NCBI RefSeq assembly: GCF_037176765.1
Contig: NC_090028.1
Coordinates: forward strand, 24,041,327 to 24,105,326
Direction of reading: 5' to 3'
Source: Anolis sagrei
Taxonomy: Eukaryota; Chordata; Lepidosauria; Squamata; Anolidae
Length of the DNA: 64,000 bases
Part shown: one piece after another, positions 45,501 to 52,399 of the stretch
Numbering within the stretch: position 1 is the stretch's first letter
Layout: each line of letters opens with the position of its first letter
The notes under the pieces: generated by a model
What the model saw: the letters and a program-made list of their open reading frames with translations, nothing else
The model's database searches: none
What the model was told of the DNA's origin: nothing
Position numbers and translations under genes: made by a program

Positions 45501-48500
45501 GGCTCAGCGATGAGTCCAAGATCACTCCCAAATTGCGAACCTGTGTCTTCAGCATAAGTGTAACCCCGTCTAACACAGGCTGTAACCCTATGCCCTGTTC
45601 GGCCTTTTGACTGACCAGGAGTACCTCTGTCTTGTCTGGATTTAGTTTCAATCTGTTCGCCCTCATCCAGTCCATTACAGCGGTCAAGCACCAGTTCAGG
45701 ACTTGAACAGCCTCCTTAGTAGCAGGTGGGAAGGACTGACAGAGTCGAACATCATCTGCGTACAGATGACACCGCACCACGAAACTCTGGATGATCTCCC
45801 CCAACAGCTTCATGTATATGTTGAATAACATAGGGGACAATACTGAGCCCTGCGGGACCCCACAGTACAATGGCCAAGCAGGAGTCCCCTAATAACACCT
45901 TCTGAGAATGAAGGACTAGAGCCATGTATGGCCATGTTCCCAAAGCATTCTCTCCTGACGTTTCGCCTGCATCTATGGCAGGTATCCTCAGAGGTTGTGG
46001 AGTCTGTTGGAAACTAGGAAAATTTATTTATCTATTTATTATTCAAACTTATATGCCGCCACTCCCCTGGGGCTCGGAGCGGCTTACAAGAACAGGCTAA
46101 AATCGAACACAATTTAAAAACAATTTAAAACAATTTAAAAACAGCAATATCAAAGATCAAAGGCCTGTCGAAACAGATATGTCTTCATGCCCTGCAGAAA
46201 GCTGATAAGTCCTGCAAGGCATGGACTTCAGGTGGCAGAGTATTCCAGAGTGATGGTGCCACTGCTGTAAAGGCTCAGCGTCTGGTTGCTGTTAGACGCA
46301 AGGTCTTGACTCTGGGAATTTCCAACAAATCTTGGTCTTCAGAACGGAGGGATCTTTGGGGTTGGTAGGGGGTGAGGCGGTCCCTCAGATACATCGGCCC
46401 CAGACCATGCAAGGCCTTAAAGGTGAGTACCATCACTTTGAAAGTGATCAGGTGCTCAATTGGTAACCAATGCAGCTGCAGTAAGATTGGTGTTATGTGG
46501 CATCTCATCAGAATCCCCGCAAGAAACCAAGCAGCTGCATTTTGTACCAACTTGAGCTGGTACAAAATATATAAATTGGGTTTATATATCTGTGGAATAA
46601 TGTCCAGGGTGGGAGAAAGAACTCTTGTCTGCTGGAGGCAGGTGTGAATGTTCCAGTTGGCCATCTTGATTAGCACTGAATGGCCTAGTTTCAAGGTGTG
46701 GCATCTTACTGCCTGGGGGAATCCTTTGTTGAGAGATGATTAGCTTGCCTTGATTGTTTCTTGCCTGGAATTCCCCTGTTTTTGAGTGTTGTTCTTTATT
46801 TACTGATCTGATTTTAGAGGTTTTTTTAGTACTGGTAGCCAGATTTTGTTCATTTTCATGGTTTCTTCCTTTCTTTTGGAATTGTCCACATGCCTGTGGA
46901 TTTCAATGGCTTGACATGATAGTTGTCAGAGCGATCTAGCATTTCTCTGTTCTCAAATAATATGTTATGCAAGTTGGTTCATCAGGTAATTTGCTATGGC
47001 TGAGTTCTCTGGTTGAAATAGTCTGCGGTGCCTTTCATGTTAGGTGAAACGTCAGGAGAGAATGCTTCGGGAACATGTCATATAGCCCAGAAAACTCACA
47101 AAAACCCAGTGATTCCAGCCATGAAAGCCTTCGACAATTCAAGCAAACACACTTTGCAAAACTTGGATGAGCCCCACTCTTTCAATCTCCCATAGCAAAC
47201 TTCTGATGAAGTCTTGCCCAGAGAAACCTAGGAGATGGTTACCATAAATTGGATTTATTTGAAAGCATGTAGCAAAATGATTGATTTTTTTCAAGTCCAA
47301 AAGCTGCATCTCTGTCCTTTGCTTCTGGAAATTTTATGATTTAGGTCTTGGATTCTTGTATTCCTTCCATCTTTCTTTGATCGCCCAACAGAATTGGGTT
47401 TTTATAAAGGTTTTCTAAGCTTCCCATCAATCAATCAATCAATAAAGGTTTTTTGTGGCTCCATCTTCTTCCAATTGCAAGGGGTGTCTGCTGACATCTG
47501 ACCAGAGTCCCTTTTCATCTCAGTGTGACTTTTGGCACCTTGGCAGACAGGACCAGGCTTATCAGACTGACTGTTTATCAAAATTGCCCTATCCTTCTGT
47601 ATTTCTTATCAGAGAAAAGAGATGAAAAGCATGCAATCTGATTGAGGGCAAAAGGTGGTGAGCCCAGTTACCCCCCAGCAGTGCTCTACCATCTGTTTGC
47701 TTGGCTTGAAACCTTCTTTTTTCTCACCATAGTGTCACAGAATGGAGACTCCAAGGAATGGCATCCTCGGAGTTTGGTGAGGCAGGGAACTAATTATTTT
47801 CTCTCTTTTTCTTCTTCTTAGAATCATAGAATCAAAGAGTTGGAAGAGACCTCATGGGTCATCCAGTCCAACCCCCTGCCAAGAAGCAGGAATATTGCAT
47901 TCAAAGCACCCCTGACAGATGGCCATCCAGCCTCTGTTTAAAAGCTTCCAAAGAAGCCACCACACTCCAGGGCAGAGAGTTCCACTGCTGAACAGCTCAG
48001 TCAGGAGCTTTTCCTCATGTTCAGATGGAATCTCCTTTCTTGTAGTTTGAAGCCATTGTTCCATTGCATCCTAGTCTCCAGGGCAGCTGAAAACAAGCTT
48101 GCTCCCTCCTCCCTATGACTTCCTCTCGCATATTTATACATGGCTATCATGTCTCCTCTCAACCTTCTCTTCTTCAGGCTAAACATGCCCAGCTCTTTAA
48201 GCCACTCCTCATAGGGCTTGTTCTCCAGACCCTTGATCATTTTAGTCGCCCTCCTCTGGACACATTCCAGCTTGTCAACATCTCTCTTCAATTGTGGTGC
48301 CCAGAATTGGACACAATATTCCAGGTGTGGTCTAACCAAAGCAGAATAGAGGGGTAGCATGACTTCCCTAGATCTAGACACTATGCTCCTATTGATGCAG
48401 GTCAAAATCCCATTGGCTTTTTTGCCACCGCATCACATTGTTGGCTCATGTTTAACTTGTTGTCCATGAGGACCCCAATATCTTTTTTCCCACGTACTGC

Positions 48501-49182
48501 TCTCGAGCCAGGCATCCCCCATTCTGTATCTTTGCATTTCGTTTTTTCTGCCTAAGTGGAGTATATTGCATTTGTCCCTGTTGAACTTCATTTTGTTAGT
48601 TTTGGCCAGTCATCTCTCTAATCTGTCAAGATAGTTTTGAATTCTGGTCCTGTCTTCTGGAATATTGGTTATCCCTCCCAATTTGGTGTCGTCTGCAAAC
48701 TTGATAATCATACCTTCTAACCCTTCTTCTTTCAGATCAGCCCTGAAACACTTGCCAAGATCCCCATCCTGAAGAACCTCCACCACAGAGAGAAGCAGGA
48801 AGGCAAGGAGGTGACCCTCAAAGAGGAAAAGCCCAGGAGTCCCACTAGAGTCCAAGCAGCCAAACTGGAAAGTGCCAGATTGCAAAGGAAAACCCAACAG
48901 ATGTTGGAGAGATCTTTGCCTGACAAAGTGGACCGGAAAAGGTCTGGTTTTGCCACTGTCTACGTGGGCAACATCTCTGATGGGATCCGCGTGAGCGAGT
49001 TGAAGGAGGCTCTCAGAGAGCGCCATGCGTTGCCCATGCGGCTCACCTGGCAAGGCGGGAGGCACCAAGCGTTCCTCACCTATAATGATCAATGCACAGC
49101 AGATGCTGCCATTGAAGCTCTCCAAGGGTTGAGCCTGAGAGGGCACCCACTTCGGATTGAACCGGCAAGGAACCAGTCCTAG
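28534..49182 (+). CDS. MTHFSD: MTHFSD gene, spliced coding region (exons 1-8)
   Basis: Exons: 28534-28564 (candidate), 30531-30634, 34226-34339 or 34377-34490 (alternatives), 36436-36549, 39064-39154, 41713-41825, 44112-44237, 48736-49182. All junctions are GT/AG and phases agree. The sum is 1140 nt, giving a 379-residue protein; the human protein is about 383. Residues about 12-230 form a 5-formyltetrahydrofolate cyclo-ligase-like fold. They include VPTPRLR (90-96), [11 protein letters not shown] (156-166, the family's GxGxGYxD motif) and DYILTPTR. An RRM follows, with RNP2 VYVGNI (306-311) and RNP1-like HQAFLTY (341-347). The family is thought to bind RNA; enzymatic activity is doubtful because the motif lacks the usual second Tyr and Arg/Lys, as I also recall for the human protein. 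It lies divergently from FOXC2, as in mammals. Introns are packed with transposons. Confidence 0.88.
28826..29745 (+). mobile_element. L2-type LINE, 3' half of ORF2
   Basis: Encodes reverse-transcriptase sequence with the catalytic YADD box ([12 protein letters not shown]) and '[14 protein letters not shown]', '[14 protein letters not shown]'. A stop interrupts the frame at about 29417 and it resumes with '[16 protein letters not shown]'. The frame is open for about 195 codons, so the copy is fairly young. It lies in MTHFSD intron 1. Confidence 0.8.
29983..30472 (-). mobile_element. Penelope-like element split by CR1
   Basis: Antisense family landmarks ('gaaggctttcatggcc', 'cctgacgtctcacctccatc', 'gattagcattgagtagcc') to about 30266. 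The sequence resumes after the CR1 with 'ttttaatactgataacaagg' and 'ttttgttcatttg'. It ends about 58 bp before MTHFSD exon 2. Confidence 0.6.
30267..30384 (-). mobile_element. CR1 3' fragment
   Basis: 'catccagtccaaccccattc' to 'aaagaaggagtctccgccac'. Inserted in the Penelope-like element. Confidence 0.7.
30531..30634 (+). CDS. MTHFSD: MTHFSD exon 2
   Basis: Acceptor 'ctcctggttag', donor 'aag|gtgaaa'; 2 + 34 codons. It encodes [20 protein letters not shown] followed by [14 protein letters not shown], nearly identical to the mammalian N-terminus. It ends in phase 0, so either exon 3 version can follow. Confidence 0.93.
30710..32054 (+). mobile_element. Helitron-like element with 'ggagttgtagtt' module
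   Basis: The left end is degenerate AT-rich. The body has 'accaaatttggccacaagac', then repeated 'ttgggagttgtagttgctgg' / 'caatcaaagagcattctgaa' modules. The right end 'aaggcgtggcaggggacagCTAG' is followed by T. Two GATA runs (31341-31400, 31784-31802) and an unclassified 200-bp insert (31803-32010) lie inside. Confidence 0.5.
32178..32335. mobile_element. Short inverted-repeat element ('ttgtaagatgc' family)
   Basis: 'catatttttttcaattgtaa' and 'tgtcttaaaactgaagaaat' are inverted ends around 'gcgccccaattgcagaacc'. It abuts an (ATT)n run (32337-32375). Possibly a mariner-type MITE. Confidence 0.4.
32620..32856. mobile_element. Short palindromic Penelope-like element
   Basis: Arms 'ctatggccatgttctagaag' and 'cttctagaacatggccatag' share the private 'agaagcatt' variant, where most copies have 'agaggcatt'. 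They fold at about 32755. Flanks share 'tgtgttg'. Confidence 0.65.
33285..33641. mobile_element. 'ctacactgtagaattaatgc' MITE, interrupted
   Basis: Left terminus 'gtccatctacac', right terminus 'tgtattaattccacagtgta'. A hAT MITE with its own target duplication is inserted near the left end. Confidence 0.65.
33300..33434. mobile_element. hAT MITE with perfect 8-bp duplication
   Basis: CAGTGGTTCTCAATCTGGGG ... TTGAGAACCACTG with 'atctacac' on both sides. The interior is a palindrome of 'caactcccagaaatcc'. Confidence 0.88.
33862..33991. mobile_element. Palindromic MITE, 'ggcatgggc' family
   Basis: Arms 'aacttcaactcccacaattc' and 'gaattgtgggagttgaagt' around 'ccaaccagct'. Upstream are (ATA)n (33640-33677) and (CAA)n/(CAG)n (33768-33800) runs. 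Confidence 0.65.
34226..34339 (+). CDS. MTHFSD: MTHFSD alternative exon 3a
   Basis: Acceptor 'ccccaaatag', donor 'gaa|gtgagt', 38 codons, phase 0 at both ends. It encodes [20 protein letters not shown] then [18 protein letters not shown]. This version resembles what I recall of prokaryotic 5-FCL-like relatives ('VKVNPDxPQ') more than the human reference exon. It aligns without gaps to exon 3b with 14 of 38 identities (KA..VKV.PD.P....R..AL). Confidence 0.85.
34340..34376 (+). promoter_or_regulatory. MTHFSD: 37-nt GT...AG spacer between exons 3a and 3b
   Basis: It starts gtgagt and ends tatatag with a pyrimidine run between. It is too short for a normal vertebrate spliceosomal intron. A spliceosome could not use the 3a donor and 3b acceptor together, and retention (37 nt) would shift the frame. 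Confidence 0.8.
34377..34490 (+). CDS. MTHFSD: MTHFSD alternative exon 3b
   Basis: Acceptor 'tgtatatatag', donor 'cag|gtaacc', 38 codons, phase 0 at both ends. It encodes [20 protein letters not shown] then [18 protein letters not shown]. This matches the human reference segment ('[19 protein letters not shown]'). It has exactly the same length as 3a. Confidence 0.92.
34545..35042 (+). mobile_element. CR1 LINE, C-terminal ORF2 and 3' end
   Basis: Translates to [20 protein letters not shown] and [20 protein letters not shown], ending in 'attctgtgattctg' octamer variants. It starts only about 55 bp after MTHFSD exon 3b. Confidence 0.85.
35108..35235. repeat. SINE/LINE tail and ATA/ATT run
   Basis: 'ttcccgagtccccactgggg' and 'cggggtataaataa' tail followed by (ATA)n(ATT)n. 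Confidence 0.5.
35344..35907 (-). mobile_element. Helitron-like element, both ends present
   Basis: 564 bp. The minus strand begins TCTTATATAAATAAAAATGT and ends 'gtggcaggggacggCTAG' before T. The interior is the 'ggagttgtagttcaccta' module. Flanking A/T with no duplication fits a Helitron. Confidence 0.55.
35936..36300. other. Unclassified repeat and (CAA)n run
   Basis: (CAA)n at 35937-35959. The segment 36160-36290 is an inverted copy of 32500-32625 ('agtttctggagtagaacaac'), so it is a dispersed repeat of unknown family. Confidence 0.5.
36436..36549 (+). CDS. MTHFSD: MTHFSD exon 4
   Basis: Acceptor 'cccttcttctttcag', donor 'cag|gtagaa', 38 codons, phase 0. It encodes [20 protein letters not shown] then [18 protein letters not shown], almost identical to mammals. 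It holds the conserved VPTPRLR strand of the cyclo-ligase-like fold. Confidence 0.95.
36656..36972. mobile_element. 'ctacactgtagaattaatgc' MITE with an inner MITE
   Basis: The outer ends 'gtgcacccacactgcaaaat' and 'ttctacagtgtagatgcacc' are inverted. A second MITE of the 17.1-kb family (36777-36890, 'gggcccttccacacag') is nested inside. Confidence 0.65.
37126..37494. mobile_element. Non-autonomous hAT, 'CAGGGGTCCTC' family, third copy
   Basis: 369 bp, opposite orientation to the copies at 11.3-12.1 kb. Perfect duplication 'gtatatac' at 37118-37125 and 37495-37502. Confidence 0.9.
37900..38620 (+). mobile_element. R4-like LINE, C-terminal part and 3' end
   Basis: Encodes a Cys/His segment (CKLC, then [34 protein letters not shown]). 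A frame near 38330 reads [20 protein letters not shown]. The order fits R4/Dong-type LINE C-termini; the clade name is from memory. Frames are broken. It lies in MTHFSD intron 4. Confidence 0.5.
38651..38964 (-). mobile_element. Sauria-type SINE with 16-bp target duplication
   Basis: 'cacaaaaccattaaag' is present at 38635-38650 and 38965-38980. The minus strand has a tRNA-like head and the 'ggtaaagg'-type tail. It inserted in the tail region of the R4-like LINE. Confidence 0.88.
39064..39154 (+). CDS. MTHFSD: MTHFSD exon 5
   Basis: Acceptor 'ctcttttttccag', donor 'aaag|gtatgt', 30 codons plus one base. It encodes [20 protein letters not shown] then [10 protein letters not shown]. The split Gly codon is completed by exon 6. 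Confidence 0.93.
39165..39270. mobile_element. 'ctacactgtagaattaatgc' MITE, half copy
   Basis: Starts 11 bp after the exon 5 donor ('catctacactgtagaattaa') and is cut by the SINE at 39273. Confidence 0.55.
39273..39540 (-). mobile_element. tRNA-derived SINE, 'cgcttctggtgtgaga' family
   Basis: The minus strand has 'tgggttaaacccttgtgccg', a B-box-like 'ggttcgaatc', and ends 'caagtcactcctcacatgg'. It is followed by (ATA)n (39541-39572). Confidence 0.7.
40205..40520 (+). mobile_element. Sauria-type SINE
   Basis: Head 'cccagtggtgtagtgggttg', B-box-like 'ggcggttcaaat', body 'gcttctgccaacctagcagt' and 'gtcatgccagccacatgacc', tail 'aggggtaaacc'. Confidence 0.8.
40827..40961. mobile_element. hAT MITE, CAGTGGTTC family
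   Basis: CAGTGGTTCCCAAACTG ... GGTTGAGAACCACTG. The flanks 'ttttagag' and 'ttttatag' are an 8-bp duplication with one change. Confidence 0.8.
41713..41825 (+). CDS. MTHFSD: MTHFSD exon 6
   Basis: Acceptor 'gtctttgcag', donor 'cag|gtaagt', two bases plus 37 codons. It encodes [20 protein letters not shown] then [17 protein letters not shown], including the GKGEGYAD motif of the family. Confidence 0.95.
41954..42286 (+). mobile_element. Sauria-type SINE, full length, 11-bp duplication
   Basis: 'tatgtatgttt' at 41943-41953 and 42287-42297. The tRNA-derived head 'cggtggcgcagtgggttaaa' carries B box 'gattcgattcc'. The 3' end 'gactggacttaatgtcagg' and 'ctttacctttac' tail resemble Bov-B. Confidence 0.92.
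42347..42988. mobile_element. SPIN-type hAT, complete non-autonomous copy
   Basis: Ends CAGTGGTTCTCAACCTTCCT and CCCAGGTTGAGAAACACTG. Perfect 8-bp duplication 'gcttaatg' (42339-42346 and 42989-42996). The left 150 bp ('tcctcatgttgtggtg', 'aattttgctactgttatgaa') matches the SPIN family as I recall it. The middle is the 'ggagttgtagttgctgggat' module. Confidence 0.85.
43070..43885. repeat. Tandem array, about 7 units of 115-130 bp, in MTHFSD intron 6
   Basis: 'gatgggagttgtagtccacc'-like starts at about 43075, 43190, 43320, 43438, 43565, 43693 and 43819. 'gagagccatgtgaatcccac' and 'aaaatactggtgggt' are common to all. The unit derives from the same module carried by the adjacent SPIN copy. Confidence 0.85.
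44112..44237 (+). CDS. MTHFSD: MTHFSD exon 7
   Basis: Acceptor 'ctcgctgcag', donor 'aag|gtgagt', 42 codons, phase 0. It encodes [20 protein letters not shown] then [20 protein letters not shown] and HK, ending the cyclo-ligase-like region. Confidence 0.95.
44270..44415. mobile_element. 'ctacactgtagaactaatgc' MITE, half copy
   Basis: Starts 32 bp after the exon 7 donor with 'gggtgcatctacactgtaga'. The right half is degenerate. Confidence 0.6.
44676..45925 (-). mobile_element. L2-type LINE, large 3' piece
   Basis: Minus strand: [30 protein letters not shown], '[14 protein letters not shown]', '[20 protein letters not shown]' and '[16 protein letters not shown]', then an ATTT-type tail. It lacks the endonuclease and N-terminal RT. 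Confidence 0.85.
46022..46575 (-). mobile_element. Second L2-subfamily 3' end
   Basis: Minus strand encodes '[17 protein letters not shown]', '[17 protein letters not shown]' and '[14 protein letters not shown]', with an ATTT-rich tail. It is a different subfamily from the neighbouring copy. Confidence 0.75.
47139..47817 (+). other. MTHFSD intron 7, no feature recognised
   Basis: Apparently single-copy within the window, apart from an (ATCA)n run at 47426-47442. Confidence 0.4.
47820..48730 (-). mobile_element. CR1 LINE, long 3' piece reaching the exon 8 acceptor
   Basis: Minus strand encodes '[18 protein letters not shown]' (RT catalytic FADD), '[20 protein letters not shown]', '[20 protein letters not shown]' and the 3' tail with 'attctatgattcta'. 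The CR1 reading continues to about 48729, inside the polypyrimidine tract of MTHFSD exon 8. Confidence 0.85.
48736..49182 (+). CDS. MTHFSD: MTHFSD exon 8 (terminal, RRM)
   Basis: Acceptor 'cccttcttctttcag'; 148 codons and TAG. It begins [20 protein letters not shown] (human 'ISLEMMEKIPILRSLRAREQ'). A charged linker follows (232-302), then the RRM with RNP2 [23 protein letters not shown] and the C-terminal '[10 protein letters not shown]'. The linker is shorter and less Pro-rich than the human one. Confidence 0.95.
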   Translation: MSPETLAKIPILKNLHHREKQEGKEVTLKEEKPRSPTRVQAAKLESARLQRKTQQMLERSLPDKVDRKRSGFATVYVGNISDGIRVSELKEALRERHALPMRLTWQGGRHQAFLTYNDQCTADAAIEALQGLSLRGHPLRIEPARNQS

Positions 49183-49255
49183 CTGAAGGACACACAGAAC
49201 CTCCATGAAAGCAGGAACAGGACAGATGAAATGTTCATTCTTGAGTGCCTAAGAA

Positions 49256-49261
49256 AATAAA
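49256..49261 (+). terminator. MTHFSD: MTHFSD polyadenylation signal AATAAA
   Basis: 'agaaaataaaaacc', 74 bp after the stop codon. A GT-rich element ('tggagatgttgtt') lies about 35-45 bp further on, so the 3' UTR is very short. Confidence 0.75.
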
Positions 49262-49336
49262 AACCATAGCCAAGGAGGATCCTGCTCTTTGAAGCTCTTT
49301 GGAGATGTTGTTCCCACCATGGAAGACTCTCTGGAG

Positions 49337-49758
49337 CAGGGGCGGCTCATCCATTATGCGAAGTAAGCAGTCACATAACACTTTTTTTTGCCAGGGGCAC
49401 AGAGGCGCCTCTGTAAATGCCCCTCGACTGCCACTTGAGGAGCGCCCCCTCAGCTCACAACAGCCCTAGCAGTCCGGGGGGAGCCTCGGCTTTCTTGCCT
49501 CGCTGCCGGGCGATGCTCTTCCCAAAGGGGCCGGGCCCTTGAGCCTCACCTAGCCCCTCTCGTTCCTGCTCCACCCGGCCACAGGGTGCGCGAGCAGAGC
49601 CGACGCTCAACCGTTCTCCGCGTTTGATCCCTTCCCCATGACCGGCTCCCTTTCCCAATCCCCCGGTGCTCCGCTTCGGGTCTGGAGGCGTGTCTGAAGA
49701 CCCCAGCGTGTACACCAAAAGTTGCCTCTTCTCCTGACTTTCTCTTCAGCCATTGGGA

Positions 49759-49792
<34 letters not shown>

Positions 49793-49868
49793 CTCTGGCT
49801 GGAGGTATCTCCCACCTCCGCTCCCTCCTTTGTTTTTGCGCCTACCTTCAGGAAAGGTGGGCATCTCC

Positions 49869-49903
<35 letters not shown>

Positions 49904-50208
49904 TCCCAATGGCTGAGGAGAAAGTCAGGGGAAGAGGTGACTTTTGGTGCACACGCCGGGGTCTTCAGGCACGCCTCCGGACCCAAAGCGGGCCAGGCAA
50001 GGGAGCAAGTGTGGCAAGTGTAGTTACTGGGATGTATAGTTCACCTACAATCAAAGAGCATTCTGAACTCCACTAATGATGGAACTGAACCAAATATGGC
50101 ACACAGAACTCCCACGACGAACAGAAAATATATATCAGTGATTGGTTGGGGGGGGGGGGGGCAAAATACTGTTTGCTTACCGTTGAAAATTACCTAGGGC
50201 TGCCTCTG
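49337..50208. mobile_element. hAT-type element with GC-rich foldback core
   Basis: Ends CAGGGGCGGCTC and GGGCTGCCTCTG. Perfect 8-bp duplication 'ctctggag' (49329-49336 and 50209-50216). It carries a GC-rich inverted repeat (49670-49995), the 'ggagttgtagtt'-type module (50020-50130) and a G run (50148-50161). No transposase is present. Confidence 0.75.
49670..49995. repeat. Long inverted repeat with (GA)n/(CT)n in the arms
   Basis: 'ggcgtgtctgaagaccccag' and 'cttctcctgactttctcttc' on the left pair with 'gaggagaaagtcaggggaag' and 'ggggtcttcaggcacgcctc' on the right. Arms are about 115-120 bp and the loop about 75 bp. Confidence 0.85.
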
Positions 50209-50508
50209 CTCTGGAGCACAAGTCCAAGCACAAATCCTCCTCCAGAAAGCTAGGTTTCCATAGAAAGAGTCTCCTGCACTGGTCAAAGCAATATTAGCTT
50301 GTATCCATGGATGTGGATATGGAAGTGGTAAACAATGGCATCATATATGGCTGGACAATTAGACGGTGAAGTCCAGCATGGTCTACAGCACTCAAGGTTG
50401 GAGGTGTCATTTTGAAACATATTTCCTCTTGAGTAAAAAAAATATGTCTTCTCAAGAAGAATGGTTCTATCTCTGGTCAATCCGTATCTGATTGTTCTTC
50501 CTGTGGAG

Positions 50509-50697
50509 CACACATGGACAAACTTGGGCCCTCCCTCCGGGTGTTTTGGACTTCAACACCCACAATTCCTAACAGCCTCAGGCCCCTCAGGCTTATGCGG
50601 CTGAGGGGGGAAAGGAGAGGGCCTGAGGCTGTTAGGAATTGTGGGAGTTAAAGTCCACAACACCTGGAGGGAGGGCCCAAGTTTGCCCATGCCTGCT
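50509..50697. mobile_element. Palindromic MITE, 'ggcatgggc' family
   Basis: Arms 'gggccctccctccgggtgtt' / 'aacacctggagggagggccc' and 'cacaattcctaacagcctca' pair around 'cttatgcggc'. Confidence 0.7.
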
Positions 50698-50841
50698 GTA
50701 GAGCAATGATTCCCAAACGAGTCCTTTGGTTTTTTGGACTTCCGCTCATAGAAACCTCAGCTACATTGGTCAATGATTTGAGATTCTGGGAGCTTAAGTT
50801 AAAATCACTTGGAAGACAAGGGCTTGGGAGGTGTTATAGAG

Positions 50842-52308
50842 CAGTGTTTCTCAACCTTCCTAATGCTGCAACCTCTTGATACAGTTCCTCATGTTGTGGT
50901 GACCCCCAACCATAACATTATTTTCATTGCTACTTCATAACCGTAATTTTGCTACTGTTATAAATCTTCATGTACATATCTGATATGCAGGATGGATTTT
51001 CATTCACTGGACCAAATTTGGCACAAATCCCCAATACGGCCAAATTTGAATACTGGTGAAGTTGGGGAAGGGTATTGATTTTGTCATTTGGGAATTGTAG
51101 TTGCTGGAATTAATATTTCACCTACAATCAAAGAGCATTCAGAACTCCACTAATGATGGAATTGAACCAAACTTGGTATACAAAACTCCCATGACCAACA
51201 GAAAATACTGGAAGGGTTTGGACAACATTGGACTTGAGTTTGAGAGTTGTAGTTCACCTACATCCAACGAGCACTGTGGACTCAAGCAATGATAGATCCG
51301 GACCAAACTTGGCACAAATACTCAATATGCCTAAATATGAACATTGGTGGAAATTGGAGAAAATAGATCTTGAAATCTGGGAGTTGTAGTTGCTGGGATT
51401 TATAGTTCACCTACAATCAAAGAGCATTCTAAACCCCACCAACTATAGAATTGGGCCAAGATTCCCACACAGAACACCCATGACCAACAGAAAATAATGT
51501 GTTGTAGGTTTTTCCGGGCTATATGGCCATGTTCTAGAGGCATTTTCTCCTGATGTTTCACCTGCATCTATGGCAAGCATCCTTAGAGGTAATGAGGTCT
51601 ATTGGAAGTAGGAAAATGGGTTTATATATCTTTGGAATGACCAGGGTGGGACAAAGGACTTTTGTCTGCTGGAGCTAGGTGTGAATGTTTCAACTGACCA
51701 CCTTGATTAGCATTTAATGGCTTGGAAGTGCCTAGGGGAATCTTTTGTTGAGAGGTGATCTGATGTGCCTGATTGCTTACTCTCTGTAGTTTTTTGTAAT
51801 TTTTGAGTTTTTTTAATACTGGTAGCCAGATTTTGTTCATTTTCATGGTTACCAGTATTAAAAATCTGGCTACCAGTATTTAAAAACTCAAAAATTACAA
51901 CAGCAAAACTACAGAGAGTAAACAATCAGGCACATCAAATCACCTCTCAACAAAAGATTCCCCCAGGCACTTCCAAGCCATTAAATGCTAATCAAGGTGG
52001 TCAGTTGAAACATTCACACCTAGCTCCAGCAGACAAAAGTCCTTTGTCCCACCCTGGTCATTCCACAGATATATAAACCCATTTTCCTACTTCCAGCAGA
52101 CCTCACTACCTCTGAGGATGCTTGCCATAGATGCAGACAAAACATCAGGAGAAATGCCTCTAGAACATGGTCATATAGCCCGGAAAAACCTACAACAACC
52201 CAGTGATTCTGGCCATGAAAGCCTTCGACAATACACAGAAAATAATGTGTTTTCTGATCATCTTTGGTGACCCCTTTGACATCCCGACCCCCAGGTTGAG
52301 AAGCGCTA
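50842..52308. mobile_element. SPIN-type hAT interrupted by a Penelope-like palindrome
   Basis: Left end CAGTGTTTCTCAACCTTCCT, right end 'gacccccaggttgagaagcg'. The flanks 'ttatagag' and 'ctatagaa' are a decayed 8-bp duplication. It holds the module (51080-51495) and is split by the 733-bp palindrome. Confidence 0.75.
51502..52234. mobile_element. Largest palindromic Penelope-like element, 733 bp
   Basis: Perfect 15-bp duplication 'acagaaaataatgtg' (51487-51501 and 52235-52249). Arms of about 350 bp fold at about 51850. Both arms carry private 'actctctgtag' and 'aatttttgagt' variants, where other copies read 'cctctctgctg' and 'aattttagagt'. Confidence 0.85.
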
Positions 52309-52399
52309 CTATAGAAAAATGTTTGCATTTTTAATGTATTTTAAAATTTTATTTCTGCCTTTATATCCTTTTTTTTGTGCTTTGTCCATTGGTGTCTTC

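Larger units (their letters stand above)
44648..47138. mobile_element. Penelope-like element interrupted by two L2 pieces
   Basis: Left terminus 'gggttgttgtgagttttctg' (44648-44675) and left arm (45926-46021) are separated by an L2. The body 46576-47041 carries antisense sequence similar to Penelope C-termini (IEIHKH-like, '[11 protein letters not shown]'-like, 'QPEKSAIAEHLM'-like). An inverted terminus (47042-47138) follows. This copy links the palindrome family to Penelope-like elements. Confidence 0.55.
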
